Part shown: positions 24,479-36,159 of the stretch, piece by piece
Position numbering within the stretch: position 1 is the first letter of the stretch
Layout of the letters: every line of letters begins with the position of its first letter
Position numbers and translations under genes: made by a program
Origin: Symbiodinium kawagutii
Lineage: Eukaryota > Sar > Dinophyceae > Suessiales > Symbiodiniaceae
Direction: 5' to 3'
Length of the DNA stretch: 64,000 nt
NCBI GenBank assembly: GCA_009767595.1
Contig: VSDK01018633.1
Span: 62,001 to 126,000 of the forward strand
The notes under the pieces: generated by a model
Databases searched by the model: none
The model's input: the letters and a program-made list of their open reading frames with translations, nothing else
Told to the model about the DNA's origin: nothing

Positions 24479-24627
24479 ACCATGTGTTCATTTGATAATA
24501 AGTACACTTGTGTTTTCACAGAAAATATCAATAACACCAACCAGATAAGAATTCTTCAAGCACCATAAGCACCATGTGTTGTAAGATTTGAAGTTGTCAG
24601 AGTTGAGACACCGGGTGTTCCGCTTGC

Positions 24628-24726
24628 CGCTTGAGCTGTCCCAGGCGCCCATCTGCTGTGCCGCATCGCATTGACGCAGCAACCATTGGACCTCCATGCC
24701 CAGTGGCACCGTGCTAGGGACTGGTT
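24628..24726 (-). CDS. WD40 gene, candidate exon 16
   Basis: Reads PVPSTVPLGMEVQWLLRQC, then DAAQQMGAWDSS. This is not a blade but is GC-biased at third positions. A GT donor (GTGTCT) lies 16 bases past the GC donor that gives the right phase for exon 17, so the 3' edge is open to revision. Confidence 0.4.
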
Positions 24727-25360
24727 CTGGTTGGCTCCTGTTGGTCCATTTGCATGTCCAACTAACAACCAAGTGCACAGCTCCTATCAGTTGAATCATG
24801 GGTTACCATAGGGTAACTGTACTAGAGTGACCACGGTAGAGAAACTAAAGTAACCAAAGTAATCATGGGTTACTCTACTCTACTGGATCAATTCATGAGT
24901 AGAGGTACGTACTAATAAAGTCAAGATATTAGCTCAAAACAAGTAACTTCATACACGAACAAGCCAAACTTGAACATGAGGTGCCTCCCACTTGGGGCAA
25001 GTTAGTTTTTAATTGAATTGGATGGGTTTCAGATTTGGGGTAGAAAAACGGTGGCCCATGTATAACGATTTAGACGAAGACTAGACTCTGCAGGAAATGT
25101 ATTCTACATGGTTGGAGGAGTTCATAAAAGAGAATCTGCAAGAATTGTAAATCTTGATTGATTACAACCCATCACAACCCCAAGGATAATAAAAACATAG
25201 AATGCACATGTTGCAGGGACGTCCCCAGCTGTTGGAGAGGGAACAAAAACGAAACGACAAATGATAAGATAGGGGGAACAAACCATGATCGGAATTTAGT
25301 TTAGGGGATGATAACATATAATCAGCAAGAAACTCATAGTTAAACAGCTATTACTGGATG

Positions 25361-25470
25361 TGGTGGTTTCTAAAGCCAGTTTGGGAACCGCATAATGGTT
25401 GGTTTATTGACATGACTGACTAATGCAAAGGATGATGTACGGGTACCACTATTTCGAGGAACACCCAAAT
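25361..25470. mobile_element. Family A element
   Basis: Left arm TGGTGGTTTCTAAAGCCAG, right arm CTATTTCGAGGAACACCC; the core ends are conserved (GGTTGGTTTATTGACATG). Confidence 0.75.
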
Positions 25471-26051
25471 AGAAACATGGAAAAGCTGTGTAGCTGACAA
25501 CCATCTATCCCTACGCGATGTAATGACAGCTTTGTGACCTTTTGTTGATGCTTAAAATGGCAAATGATGGTTATGAATAATAATGGTTCGTGATGACCAA
25601 TGATTTATGATGGAATTGAAATACCACTATAGTGCATCAGTGATTGAACCAATGATGGCTAGGGTTTGTGAATAGCTTGAAAATCAGGGGCAGTTGTTCC
25701 TGGTTAGTGATGGTTGACTGGTGAAGCGCTCCTCTGTTCGAAGCACCATGGGATCATCGCCTTTCAGCCAGGGAAATCCAAGACCAGTGGTTCTTTGATG
25801 GTTACTTCATGGTTACTTGATGGTCCAATGATGGTTCATGGAAACAACTAACCATCATCAGCCATCATTGACCACAATCAACTATATGACATCAATTCAA
25901 TCCACCATTCTCGAGCATCATTAGCCATCATGCACCATTAACCATCATGGTCTGCACCAAAGAACCTTCACCAACTGGACCACGGGTTTCATTTTAAAAA
26001 AACGCACCACTGGTGTCAGCGTCACATGGACATGATCGTGTCGCAGATTGC

Positions 26052-26135
26052 CTACCGTCACCTCTGGCACCTCCCCATCCTTCGAGCAAATCTTCAGAGC
26101 CCCCGAGGTTTCAGCCGTGGCCAGGAACTTGCCAC
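26052..26135 (-). CDS. WD40 gene, candidate exon 15
   Basis: Reads GKFLATAETSGALKICSKDG then EVPEVTV. With exon 14 it forms a continuous blade across the junction: KRLLWDSSGKFLATA. The acceptor is GTAGCAGTCAG. GT donors at the PEV/TVG region are alternatives to the GC donor used for phase. Without splicing, a TAG lies just upstream in the same frame, which supports an exon start here. Confidence 0.6.
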
Positions 26136-26270
26136 CTGACTGCTACCACGTCATTCCAGAGCTACCACTGGGCTAGGGGATTTTAGTGCTTTGTCCATGT
26201 TTATCCTGGTTAATGATGGTCAATAATAGGGGATCGTGCCGTGGTTCACCATGGGAATAAGCCCATGGCA

Positions 26271-26394
26271 TATGTGGGTGTGTCTCTAGCCAGTTTGGGA
26301 ACCCCCAAGAATGCATGGTTTACTACTATAATAGATGATTAATAGAAAGGATTATTTTTTGGGGGTACACCTATTTCGAGAAACCATCATATAT
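26271..26394. mobile_element. Family A element
   Basis: Left arm TATGTGGGTGTGTCTCTAGCC, right arm CCTATTTCGAGAAACCATCA, with core GGTTTACTACTATAATAGA. Confidence 0.8.
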
Positions 26395-26670
26395 ACATCA
26401 TTAACCTGATCAAACCAGTTGTGATTGACGCTGGTGGAGAATCAGGAAAAAGTCCCAGCCACCTTCAGGATCACTAACCATTATTTAGCATGAGCCATCA
26501 TTGACCATTCTTGAGCAAATCATCATTCCACCAACAAGCAAATGGCGGATGACGGTTGATAGTACTGGTGCATACCACTAGGGTATAACCATGGGAACCC
26601 TAGAAGCTTGCTTGTCAAACAAAAAAAATGCGAAATGGTACTTGTGAAGAAAAACACCTCACAATGAAAG

Positions 26671-26782
26671 ACATGGGGGGGGTTCTCAAGATATGGGAAT
26701 CCCAAAAATAGTCGGTTTAGTACTATAAATGACTAAGATTGGATGAAAATTGGAAGTCCCCTATAACTTGAGAAACACCCGA
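26671..26782. mobile_element. Family A element
   Basis: Left arm GGGGGTTCTCAAGATATGGG (with an expanded G run), right arm CCTATAACTTGAGAAACACC. Confidence 0.8.
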
Positions 26783-27198
26783 ATCTATTCTGCTTTTTCC
26801 ACAGATATTTTGCAGTCATGGCGTGAGGTCGCGGGCTTGAATTGATATGACCAGGGTGCTGCCCGTGTGTTGCCATCCCAATGATCGGCACCATCAGCGA
26901 CCAAGGGGAACCATTCATGGATTAAGCAGTGACCAAAACCCACCGCAAGGAAATCGTTTGGCAAAAGCCTTAGGGATTTCAACAGTTGAACCCATTTTCT
27001 TGGAGCCTCTTTCAGCCCTTTTTATGCTTCGCGTAGCCACCTTGAAGAACCAATAAGCATGTGGAGACACCAAAGCGCATGGACAAACCAGTCTCATTGA
27101 CATTCATTCATCATTTTGCAAAGATATACTTCTTGCTTCTGGTTGGGTCACCAAATCGTGAAGACCGGCTCCACCCATCAACCCATGAACCAAGCCGC

Positions 27199-27265
27199 TG
27201 GAATCCCAAAGGAGGCGTTTCAAAGGTCCTTCAATCGGCCAGTGATCCTTTTCGCGGCGAGTCTC
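27199..27265 (-). CDS. WD40 gene, candidate exon 14
   Basis: Begins in phase 0 after CTGCTCAG and reads ETRREKDHWPIEGPLKRLLW then DSS. The final G-P-L-K-R-L-L-W-D-S-S is the start of a WD40 blade. A GC donor (CCA/GCGGC) makes a perfect continuation into exon 15. Confidence 0.55.
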
Positions 27266-27321
27266 CTGAGCAGCGTGGTGACTCGTGGTTTCTTGCAGGC
27301 CAGGTTGTGAACTAGTATAAG

Positions 27322-27431
27322 CTGGTTGGTGGTTGAACCACCGCTATGAAAAATATGTTTGCCAACTTGTCAACCAACCAGTTGTTGATGAGTACTAGGG
27401 AAAATGAAAAAGGTTTAAAACCACCAGCCAA
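27322..27431. mobile_element. Family C element, best copy
   Basis: Left arm CTGGTTGGTGGTTGAACCAC, right arm GTTTAAAACCACCAGCCA. Sub-terminal CTATGAAAAATATGTTTG and an internal TGTCAACCAACCAG. Confidence 0.75.
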
Positions 27432-27629
27432 ACGACTAGTATAACTATCGCTATTGATTTTTGATGCTTGCTAATCCACTAGTCTTTACTGTTGGTAGCT
27501 GTTGGCTATGCCACTGTCAATCACTGTCAACCACTGTCAACCACTATTAGCTGCTACGGTGTTGATTGCTGTCCTGCAAAAAAAACTGCTCACCGTGACT
27601 CAGGGATGATGAATCTCCAGCTAAGAGTC

Positions 27630-27721
27630 CAGATCCATCAGGGAAATGCCGTTCGTTTGTCCAATGGCCACGAGCACACCGTCCTTGGTACGCGCGGCAG
27701 CCTCAACAGTCCCACTTTTGC
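27630..27721 (-). CDS. WD40 gene, candidate exon 13
   Basis: Reads KSGTVEAAARTKDGVLVAIG followed by QTNGISLMDL, a WD40 blade lacking its W-x-P start, which exon 12 supplies. The frame meets a stop two codons after the proposed GA donor (CTG/GACTCT), so an exon end here is required if the gene is intact. Confidence 0.6.
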
Positions 27722-27748
27722 CTCGCTAGTGATCATCTTGATAAAAAC

Positions 27749-27857
27749 ATATGGGCGTTTCTCAAAATACGGGTGCCCCCCAATCATCCCCAAGTAATTA
27801 TTTATAGTAATAAACAAACTATTTTTTGGGTCTCCTATTTTGAGAAACCACCATATG
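27749..27857. mobile_element. Family A element, left member of a tandem pair
   Basis: Left arm ATATGGGCGTTTCTCAAAA, right arm TTTTGAGAAACCACCATAT. Its right CATATG is shared with, or abuts, the next copy. Confidence 0.9.
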
Positions 27858-27950
27858 GGAGATTCTCAAGTCCAAAAATGGATGATTTATTACGATAAAT
27901 GGTAAACTGGATGATTTGGGTACCCCTATGCCTTGAGAAACCACCATATG
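27852..27950. mobile_element. Family A element, right member of a tandem pair
   Basis: Starts CATATGGGAGATTCTCAAG and ends CCTTGAGAAACCACCATATG. The GGGGTACCC motif near the left end has been lost. Confidence 0.85.
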
Positions 27951-28485
27951 TCCACGTCAACATCGGCATTCAACCAACGACCTACCCTGAAAGTTGTACA
28001 AACAGCGACCACGTCCCAGCTTTTCAGGCTATGTCCATTGTTCCATCGGGAAATGATTAGCATGCTTGATGATGGATGAATAAAGGCTCTAAACATTTGA
28101 AAAAACATGGCCTAAATGGCACGAGGGGACAAAAAACGACCAAAAACCAACAATTGCAATTCCTCAATGGATCAATTCAGCAATTCACGACTGACAATCA
28201 CTGTGATAATTACTTGGGGATTAGCTAACCAACAATTCCCTCAGGGAGCCAACAAAACTACTGATGGTCGCCAGCCACCTTCGATTCTCCACACGTAAGT
28301 ATTGATAAACGTGCACGGCAAATCACGGCAAGCACAATAATTAGTCAATAAACCAATGAATGGTTAAGGATCGTCAATGGCTACAAACTAGTGGTTAGTG
28401 ATCAAGTCAATAATGCTTAGTTGTGGTTGCAAATGGGCTTGATAATGGCTGTTCAAAATTCCTGACATGTTTGTCACTCTGGCAC

Positions 28486-28576
28486 CATTCCAAGGCCAAG
28501 TTGCAGGATGCAGCGAGAACCCTGAGACATCCTCAGGGACAGGTTGTCCAGCCAGCAACAGGGCTGCCCCATGATT
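28486..28576 (-). CDS. WD40 gene, candidate exon 12
   Basis: Phase-0 start after GGTCATTCAG; reads NHGAALLLAGQPVPEDVSGF then SLHPATWPWN and ends at a GTGCCA donor. S-L-H-P-x-x-W-P-W-N-G is completed by exon 13 (WPWNG/KSGTVEAAA). Confidence 0.5.
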
Positions 28577-29073
28577 CTGAATGACCAAGAAATTACTGGT
28601 GCAAGCTACTTATCAATTCTGATTCATGGATAAAAACGGCTCATGCAAAGGGATGTGCTGTCTAATCACGGGTTCCTCATGGTCAACCAACATTACTAAA
28701 CAGCGATAGGCCTTTTTGATATGCACTCCCCGAACCCTCGGAGTAAGAGGCCCGCACCGCTCCTGCAACCTGTTGGCCTGTCCAATTCATAGCCTCTTGA
28801 AGGACCCAAACTACCAGGTTCAAGTCCTCCAACAAATGCTTGTGCTGGTGGTTCTTCAGCTTTTCTTTCGCCATGGCTCGTTGGTTCTAAAGGCTCTGCC
28901 ATCAGCGGGTTGATTTCACGAGGATGACGAGGATGACTCTGGACTCCTAGTTTTGTTGGTGACCTGATTCAGTTAAAAAGTCCTGACGGGAGATAAATTC
29001 ACTTTCAAGCCATGCCCCAAGCACCAAAGCTACTAATGATTCACAACTAGTGCTTGGTGATGCTTACAACCAA

Positions 29074-29203
29074 GTGGTTGTTTCTCAGAATAGGGGGACC
29101 CCCAAATCATCCTTTATTGACATTTTTTTCTTATAGACATTATATGACATTATAGACCAAGCATAACTTGGGGGTACCCCTATGACTTGAGAAACCACCA
29201 TAT
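29074..29203. mobile_element. Family A element
   Basis: Left arm GTGGTTGTTTCTCAGAATAG, right arm GACTTGAGAAACCACCATAT. The core is enlarged by a TTATAGACATTATATGACA duplication. Confidence 0.85.
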
Positions 29204-29929
29204 GAGAGTTGTTTCACTGAACAACAATAAATTCATATAAATCCATTAACAAAAGATAAAACCATCATAAAAACCATCATAAATCCATTAAAAATCCACA
29301 TATGAATCACCATGCGATCAGTTAAATAAATCTGACCAAGGCTGATCAAAGCTGACACTTGAAAAAAATCACTGCTGCCCAAGGCTCCGACTCCTGCGGC
29401 AGAATTTCTTCGTGGCCATTCACCACGTCCTCACCGAAACCGTACCCATGGGTACTGGCAGGGCTGGCAGGGTCCACCAATCGATGTTGGTGGAGGAATG
29501 GAGAGAAGTCTCAAGCTAGGCATCTTTAAGATACCCATTCTTACCATGAGTAGAATGTCGGATGAATGCATACAAAAAAAATCTAACTGATCGTTGTGTA
29601 AGATCTACCAAGTGAATCGATGTATACAATCAAAAAAAACATTCAACTCTTCCAGTGCAATATTTGTACATCCAACAAGCTGTGCGCAGCTACACGATGG
29701 CCCAGAAGATCTGCCAAGTAGCACAAATGATCAGCTCTCCTGGGCCCAAGGTATCAATCGCTACGTGGGGTTGGACTTGAGGACGGTTTTTCTGCTGGTT
29801 GAGGATGGTCATAATGATGGTTCATGATGGTTGATAGTCGTACACACGACGATAAAACAGTGGTTTACGATGAGTTTGTGCCGCTGTGAGCCAGTTCTAG
29901 ATGAACAAAAGAACAGTCTGTTGCTTAGT

Positions 29930-30070
29930 GTGTGCTTGATTATTGGTTAATAATGTCTAATCATGCCTAATGATGCCTAAATAATGGTTGATTAGTGGCT
30001 AATAATGCCTAATTATGTTTGGGTTCATAACGCCTAACAATAGGTAATTATTGGTTAATACTGGTGGTTG
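29930..30070. repeat. Degenerate TAATGCCTAA / TTGGTTAATAATG words
   Basis: Loosely repeated TAATGCCTAAT and GATTATTGGTTAAT words within an intron; no gene. Confidence 0.4.
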
Positions 30071-30179
30071 ATTATTGGTCAAAATGAGTCAGGTTGGTGG
30101 TTGTAGCCATGGTGAACGAATGGTGAATTATATAGTGGTTAATAATAGTGCTTAATCATGATCATTACTGAGATCATTA

Positions 30180-30268
30180 CTGGTTGGCGGTTGAACCACC
30201 CCTAAGATTAGTCAGTCAGCCAATCATCCCAAATAGTGTGGAAAATAAAACATGTTTCAAGCCACCTA
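30180..30268. mobile_element. Family C element
   Basis: Left arm TGGTTGGCGGTTGAACCACC, right GGAAAATAAAACATGTTTCA then AGCCACC. Somewhat shorter than the copy at 27322. Confidence 0.6.
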
Positions 30269-30588
30269 ATTAGGTTTAGTCATTGCCAACAATGGATGTA
30301 GTCATGGTGGATGGGATGAGACTTATGAGTTCCATGGTGGACGATACTGTACCTTTAGGTCACCGCTTCTGCAGTGATCCCAAGCATTACCAGCTGATTA
30401 GCCTATGGCCCACTATGCAACGCGACGCTCGTGGTGAGTTGGCTGAATGCCTAGTCAATTGGTTCGGAGCTGATAAGTTCATGGTTGAAAGATGTTGAAA
30501 GTCATGCTCAATAACCATCATGTTTAATATATCAGTTCATGGTTAAGCTTCTAAGCCATGCTTCATGATGCTTAACCTTAACCAGCAC

Positions 30589-30742
30589 CCACCGGCCCAG
30601 CTCAAGATCCAGCACGAGGCAAAGCTCGGGTTTTTCCACCGCTCCGCTGCCGCCCGAGCTTCTGCGGTGGAGAAAGATCAACTTGCGACCGTCCGAGGTC
30701 CACTCGAAGTCCTCCGCCACCGGCGGTTGCACACCTGGCGGA
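30589..30742 (-). CDS. WD40 gene, candidate exon 11 (clear blade)
   Basis: 154 nt. Reads PPVAEDFEWTSDGRKLIFLH, RRSSGGSGAVEKPE and LCLVLDLELGRW, a propeller blade with a Ser/Gly-rich loop (F-x-W-T-S-D-G-R-K-L-I-F...L-V-L-D-L). It ends at a GTGCTG donor in phase 0. Third positions are strongly GC. A second possible acceptor lies eight bases inside. Confidence 0.65.
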
Positions 30743-31072
30743 CTCACCATGGTTCCCTGGTTGCCACGCCTGGTGGTTTACTTGGTAAGATCAACTCATT
30801 CAGCAGCTCGAGTTTTGAGCAAAATTCGTTGTTTATGCTGAATTATGCCCTACTATCAACCCTTCAGCTACTATGAAACCATGACCATTCACCATGGTTT
30901 TCCGATGTTTTCAGCTACCCGCCACGGTGAACTTCTTTGCTTCGCTGCGCTACCCCCACCTCGGTTGAATTCGAAAGGACGACTCCAAATTTCTTCGCCT
31001 CAAGGTAGCTGGTGACAAGTGGCATGGACTCATAACCACCATGGCAACAGGAATTGACCATGCTACAAAGTG

Positions 31073-31181
31073 GGCCCCCAACCACTTATATGTTGGTTTA
31101 TAACTAATCTACCTAGGGTTAACTACCAGTTCTCTAGGGGTTATAACCCAACTTGAAAGTGGTTGGGGGCCCACCTTGTAG
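31073..31181. mobile_element. Family E element with long terminal inverted repeats
   Basis: The ends CTACAAAGTGGGCCCCCAAC and GTTGGGGGCCCACCTTGTAG are inverted repeats extending about 25 bases with one mismatch. A second inner pair (GTTGGTTTATAAC / GGTTATAACCCAAC) makes the whole 109 bp foldable. Confidence 0.85.
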
Positions 31182-31314
31182 TAATGAGTTATTAATAGCG
31201 AGCATTAACCGACCAATGATGGCCAACCATGTTGGTTTACTACCTTGGTTAGTATTGGTTGACGATCGTTAGTAATGGTTGGAAATAGCTGATAATTAAT
31301 TGGGATGAACCAAC

Positions 31315-31434
31315 AATCCTAAGGGACTAGGGTACCCCCAACAATGAATAGTTTCTTGACGTTTCTTAATTACTTATAGATATGACTGATAAACTGAATG
31401 ATTTCGCAGGTACCTCTATGGCTTGAGAAACACC
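31315..31434. mobile_element. Family A element, left end eroded
   Basis: GGGACTAGGGTACCCCCAAC, then TACCTCTATGGCTTGAGAAA and CACC. The normal TTTCTCAAA of the left arm is missing. Confidence 0.6.
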
Positions 31435-32169
31435 TAGGGACTGGCATGGACTGGGGTACCCCTAACCAGAAAGAAAGCTGTTGAATCACTGGTCATAAGT
31501 CCATCCAAGCCACTACTAGGGCCGAAACTGGGTTGCTGAAAAAACACAATACCGATCCTGGTTGAAAGTGCTGCTGTGTGGGAAATGTGATCAATAACAT
31601 GGCAATGTTTTACATGCAATGGTGTACATGGATAGATTATCTTACATTTCCGTTATACTCAAAAGTACGCGAAGAATCAAAAACACCGATGGGTTTGTCC
31701 TCAAATGGTGATACCTACTGCCCATCCAATCATGGGGACCACGTGATGGATATTTGCATCGGATTCGCTGCCTCACCGTCGCTGAATAGCTTGTTCGAGT
31801 GCAACAGCGACACCAGGCAACCACAGGTACTGAAACACAACTGTTTTGCTAAGGGCGTTTTGGAGGTCTATCATTATATATTTTGAGAAATGGTAAATCA
31901 ACTGGATGATTTGGCGCCCAGATTGGTACTTGTGTATGATCCTTACTTCCTAAATGACGGAGGTTTGCTACAGCGGTTTGCCACAGTCATCTACGCATTC
32001 GGCATCTACCATTGCCATTCATAGTTGTGGGGCCAGCCAACCCCCACAAAAATACTTCCACATCTTCAATATATGGCCATATCATGCAGAATAAACACAA
32101 AAAATCCAGTTGTGGAATGTGCATCATGATTCCAAAACCCCCCATTTTTGGAGCCGATCTTAGGTCAGC

Positions 32170-32280
32170 CTTGCTGCATCCAAGGATCCCGCGGACACGT
32201 CGTAGACCCACGCGAGATTCTTAGCTCTCACAGCCAGCTGGGAGATGTTCACCGGGTTCCAAGATACCACGTAGGGCGAC
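32170..32280 (-). CDS. WD40 gene, candidate exon 10 (clear blade)
   Basis: Reads SPYVVSWNPVNISQLAVRAK then NLAWVYDVSAGSLDAA: V-V-S-W-N-P-x-x-x-x-x-L-A-V-R-A-K-N-L-A-W-V-Y-D-V is a full WD40 blade. It starts after CGTGACCAG with one base completing the last codon of exon 9 and ends at a GC donor (CAAG/GCTGAC) just before a stop. The frame is also open upstream, so the start could lie earlier. Confidence 0.6.
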
Positions 32281-33185
32281 CTGGTCACGCTGCCACCGCA
32301 CGCTACCATGGGCAACCCAGGGTCCCCGGGTCAACGAAAAAGGATGCGGATTGGTGGTGAAATATCCAATGTGTTGGTGAACATTTTGAGAGGTTGCATA
32401 GTTACTGCCAAATGATATGGATGGTGATTTTCGTGAAAGCGTAGTTAGGAATTGGCTAGTAAGCTGGCTAATCATTGCTTATAAAGTAACTGGGTGAAGA
32501 AAAGTGGTTGAATGTCTGTAAGAACTGGCTGGTAACGGCTAACAAGGAGGTTTCAGTGCTTGATGGTTCGTGTGACCGTAGCTGCATTATTGCAGGCTTT
32601 TTCCCTGGCACAGTTTTGGGTTCGCCAGGATGTCTTTAGGGCAACAGCGGAAGATTTGGTCTTGACATAGTGGCTTAAAGATCCCCTACTAAACCTTTAA
32701 TCTTCAGTGGATCTGTGGCAAGTCCATCTCCCAAAAACACTCAGAATCTAAGTTTGTCGATAACTGTAACCCAGAGAATCATCAAAAAACGACTAACATC
32801 GTTGAATACAAGTGGCAAATGGTTTCATGAACTGATGAAAAACAAGCTAAAAAAATGTTTCATCAATGATGACCGCAACTTGATACGAGAGGTATCCCCC
32901 TAAATAACTTGAAGAAACGAGACATCTGCCGCTGGTAGAACTAGAACTGATCATATAAGCAACTGGTTTCATGAACCGCCCGGCACTAGGCAGATCTGCG
33001 AAGAATTGTTGGTTGATCTGCACTGGAAAATGACGCAACACAACGCAGATCATGATGGTCCATCATGGATGACGATTATCGGTGATGGTTCAAGGATACT
33101 GATGATTAAATTCTGATTCATGACGCTTCAGTGATTATTAATGATGGCTCAATGATGATTCATGATGTGATGCTTCATTGATCAC

Positions 33186-33307
33186 CGATGCGACTGAGAT
33201 TGCTTGCCGCGCCCCCCCTTGCGCCGCCTCCGCTGTGTTCGTCCCAACTCCAGGGGCGGAATGAGCTCGTTCAGTGTGCTGCCGCTCAGCACCACGACTC
33301 CTTGGCG
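33186..33307 (-). CDS. WD40 gene, candidate exon 9
   Basis: Phase-0 start after CCTCACCAG; reads RQGVVVLSGSTLNELIPPLE then LGRTQRRRRKGGRGKQSQSH, ending at a GTGATC donor. The Arg/Lys-rich segment would be a basic loop between blades or a linker; nuclear localisation or nucleic-acid contact is possible but not shown. Confidence 0.5.
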
Positions 33308-34049
33308 CTGGTGAGGATTCGTGGTGAATGGATTTCATCTGAGAGGCACATAGAAGCACCACCTTGACTTGGAAACCGAGCAAATTTGGATTGTTGCTTG
33401 AATCATAATGTTCACTCATTGACTCAAATTGATCATCTTTCGGAGAAATAACGCTTTTAGTCCTGGTTTCAACACGTGACAACCGTCAGTAGTCGTGTTT
33501 CCTTCAACATGCAGGTGTAGCTGCAGCTTCTCCATGTCACAAAAAGCAGACATTAGTTGCTTCATGTTTTCCAGTAAGAGATCCATGATCACCCACACCA
33601 GCCCTCACAGCATCTGCAAGGGTCTGAGTTTGTTGACCAAAGCGATGATGCCACTGGAAATCACCACTAGCTTCAGGTCTGCCTTCGCTCGGCAGGGAGA
33701 GAGATCTTGATGCCTTCTGAGATCCATCAGTGGGTGATCATATTTGATGGTAATGAAGATAAATGGCTGTGAGTCAAAACTTGGTTCTGACCCATCTCCA
33801 AATGAGACTACAACAATAGCAATTATCAAGATAAACAGGAGTCCATTCCGATGAGTCGGGCCCCAAAAAATATACCATTTTAGGTCAATCGTTTATTGCT
33901 TAGGAGTAACCAACACGAGTCAGGAAAAAGTGCTGAAAGTTGCGGTTGTCCTTGCCCCCGTCATCTGCTGTGGCCTGACTTAATGAGCCTTAATGTGCTT
34001 TTTAATCGTGTTTTGCTGCTGTTTGCAAATGTCAAGAATACTACGTGGA

Positions 34050-34120
34050 TGTTAATCATTGTTGGTTATCATCCCCCATTATCCGCCATTATTGGTTGGT
34101 TAATATTGACCCATAGCCAA
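34050..34120. mobile_element. Family B right-half fragment
   Basis: TTAATCATTGTTGGTTATC then TTGGTTGGTTAATATTGACC and CATAGCCA; the left half is absent. Confidence 0.65.
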
Positions 34121-34454
34121 CTGTCCATGGTAAGAAGGACAGTTTCAGCACGAGCACAGATTCTCATGGTTCCCATGAGTCCGACTGTCTCTGCTCGCAA
34201 GCTTCCACTGGGAGCTTCGCATCGTGCGAACCAGTTGAGTTGCTACCATCATCGATCTTCCGTCCAAAATCACCAGCTGGGGACTGTAATAAGAACCCAT
34301 GAAAACGCAGAGCATCACCCACCTAAGAATCTGACCCGAGAATTTGTTTAGAAAGTGTTCAGCTAGGAAATTCCCATATCAGCCAGCATCAACCATGATC
34401 AACCAATATCAGTTCCCATTTTCAATCGAGTCATTCTGAACGAACATTAGCATA

Positions 34455-34576
34455 CATGGTGGTTTCTCAAACTGGGGGTACCCCCAATTATCATCCAGTT
34501 TATCAACCATTTAGATATGGCCATAAACAAACCATAACTTTGGGGGTCCCAAACTGCCTTCAGAAACCACCACATG
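34455..34576. mobile_element. Family A element
   Basis: Left arm ATGGTGGTTTCTCAAACTGG, right arm CCTTCAGAAACCACCACATG, with clear symmetry at both ends. Confidence 0.85.
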
Positions 34577-34669
34577 AACCAATCATGGCCATCAACCTTC
34601 ATCAAGTGTTCTCTACCATCTGGATAAACCACTCCTGGTATGGCCTCGGTCACCCTTCAAATGCCCCAC

Positions 34670-34715
34670 CTGAGTTGAGGTTGACCGCGACACGGGATCT
34701 TCCTCAGGGAAGACG
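34670..34715 (-). CDS. WD40 gene, candidate exon 8
   Basis: 46 nt reading VFPEEDPVSRSTSTQ to a GTGGGG donor in phase 0. Acidic/Ser-rich, so probably an inter-blade loop. The frame is also open upstream (RPRRPPS), so the acceptor is uncertain. Confidence 0.4.
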
Positions 34716-35583
34716 CTCGGTGGCCGCCGTGGGCGCAAAAAGATAACAAGTACTGCCCACAAGTTATCTGTCTTGGTATCTTTTCAGGATCCAACTTGAT
34801 ATCCACCTTGGTATCAAACTTGGAATCCAACTAGTTATCTTAGAATCAGCTGATTGGTATCACTTTGTATCCGACGCGGTTTCAACTTGGTAGCAGTTGA
34901 TACTGGCACCTTGGAAGATAGAAACCAAATGCAACCAATACCCTGGGATTCTGTTGCGGTGCCATTACTTTGCCGGGTTTTACGGTAACGACCGGGTGGC
35001 CTGCTCACTTGTATATAAATCAAGGAAGTGACTGGCTACTGGCAAGTTTGTAGCAAGTTGATGTTTTCTTGGAAATTTGAATTGGGTGCCACACGCAAGT
35101 TGATAATGGGAAACCTAAGTGGGAAACTGGCAAGTTGATAATTCATTAGAAATTCAGACCGAAATGGTTTATGAAGCTATTGGCTAGATCAACCACCATT
35201 GCTACATGGTTTCCGTCTTAGGAATGGGCGCACATTTCCCAGCACACAATGGGCCTTTTTTGTCGCCGGCCACACAAAGAAAAGCTGGCTATCCCCTGTT
35301 AGGTCACCAGAGGCTAATTGCATACTTCACCCCCTCCCCAGGCCAGCAAAGTCTCTGCAACTATCAGGATTCTTTTTCAACTGCCGTACCCTGTGGGTGT
35401 TCCATCCCTGCAGATAGCTTTGCGTAAGCAGCCAACATCGCAGGCACAGATGAACCTCGATGTTTGGTTGGATGCAGAGCGTCATGTGGTTTTTCGGACA
35501 TTTTCGGATGGGTAAGGATAGTTCATGGTTCACCACAATGCTACTAATGGTAAGCATGGGTAATGTTCATGGTGGTTCAGTAA

Positions 35584-35697
35584 TGATGGTTTCTCAAAAT
35601 AGGGGACCCTCAGTTATCATCCAATCATGAACCAGTAAAAAGAGTAAAGCAACCATAGCTTTGAGGCTTCCAAACTGGCTTGAGAAACCACCATATC
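35584..35697. mobile_element. Family A element
   Basis: Left arm TGATGGTTTCTCAAAATAGG, right arm GGCTTGAGAAACCACCATAT. Confidence 0.85.
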
Positions 35698-36159
35698 TAG
35701 TTGGCATGTCCCCCGTAGTTATTGGTTACTACCTCCTATGATTAATCATGATAATCCACTGTGAAACAAACACAAAAAGCACCATGATAATTCAGTCGCC
35801 ATAGTGATTAGGCGCTCCAACCACTACAAACTACCACAAACCCAACATGATAATCCCCTAATGGTTCAACCGCTATTGTTTAACCACTATTGTTGGTTCT
35901 CATCCCCTACTACTAAGCATTACTACCATCAATACTAGCAGTAAAAGCGTTAACCACCATGAATAATTAAGGGTTCATAGTGGTCGAACCATTAGCATCT
36001 GTAGACCACTATTAACCACTATCAACCAATACTACTATCAAGGGACACTGTTAAGCATAGTTCCACTGCTGTTCCACTATTGTTAACCATTGCTACCATT
36101 ACTACCATGTTAACCTCATAGGATGCTTCATCCCCTCATGGCTTCGTGGTTTCTGCGGC

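Noticed and set aside
26136..26170. In-frame TAG upstream of exon 15 as a disabling mutation
   Set aside because: It is explained by an exon start after GTCAG, which joins perfectly to exon 14; the similar text upstream (GMTW) is probably chance.
34835..35160. Repeated CAAGTTGAT/AACTTGGTATC words as a satellite
   Set aside because: Too irregular in spacing and sequence to define a unit.
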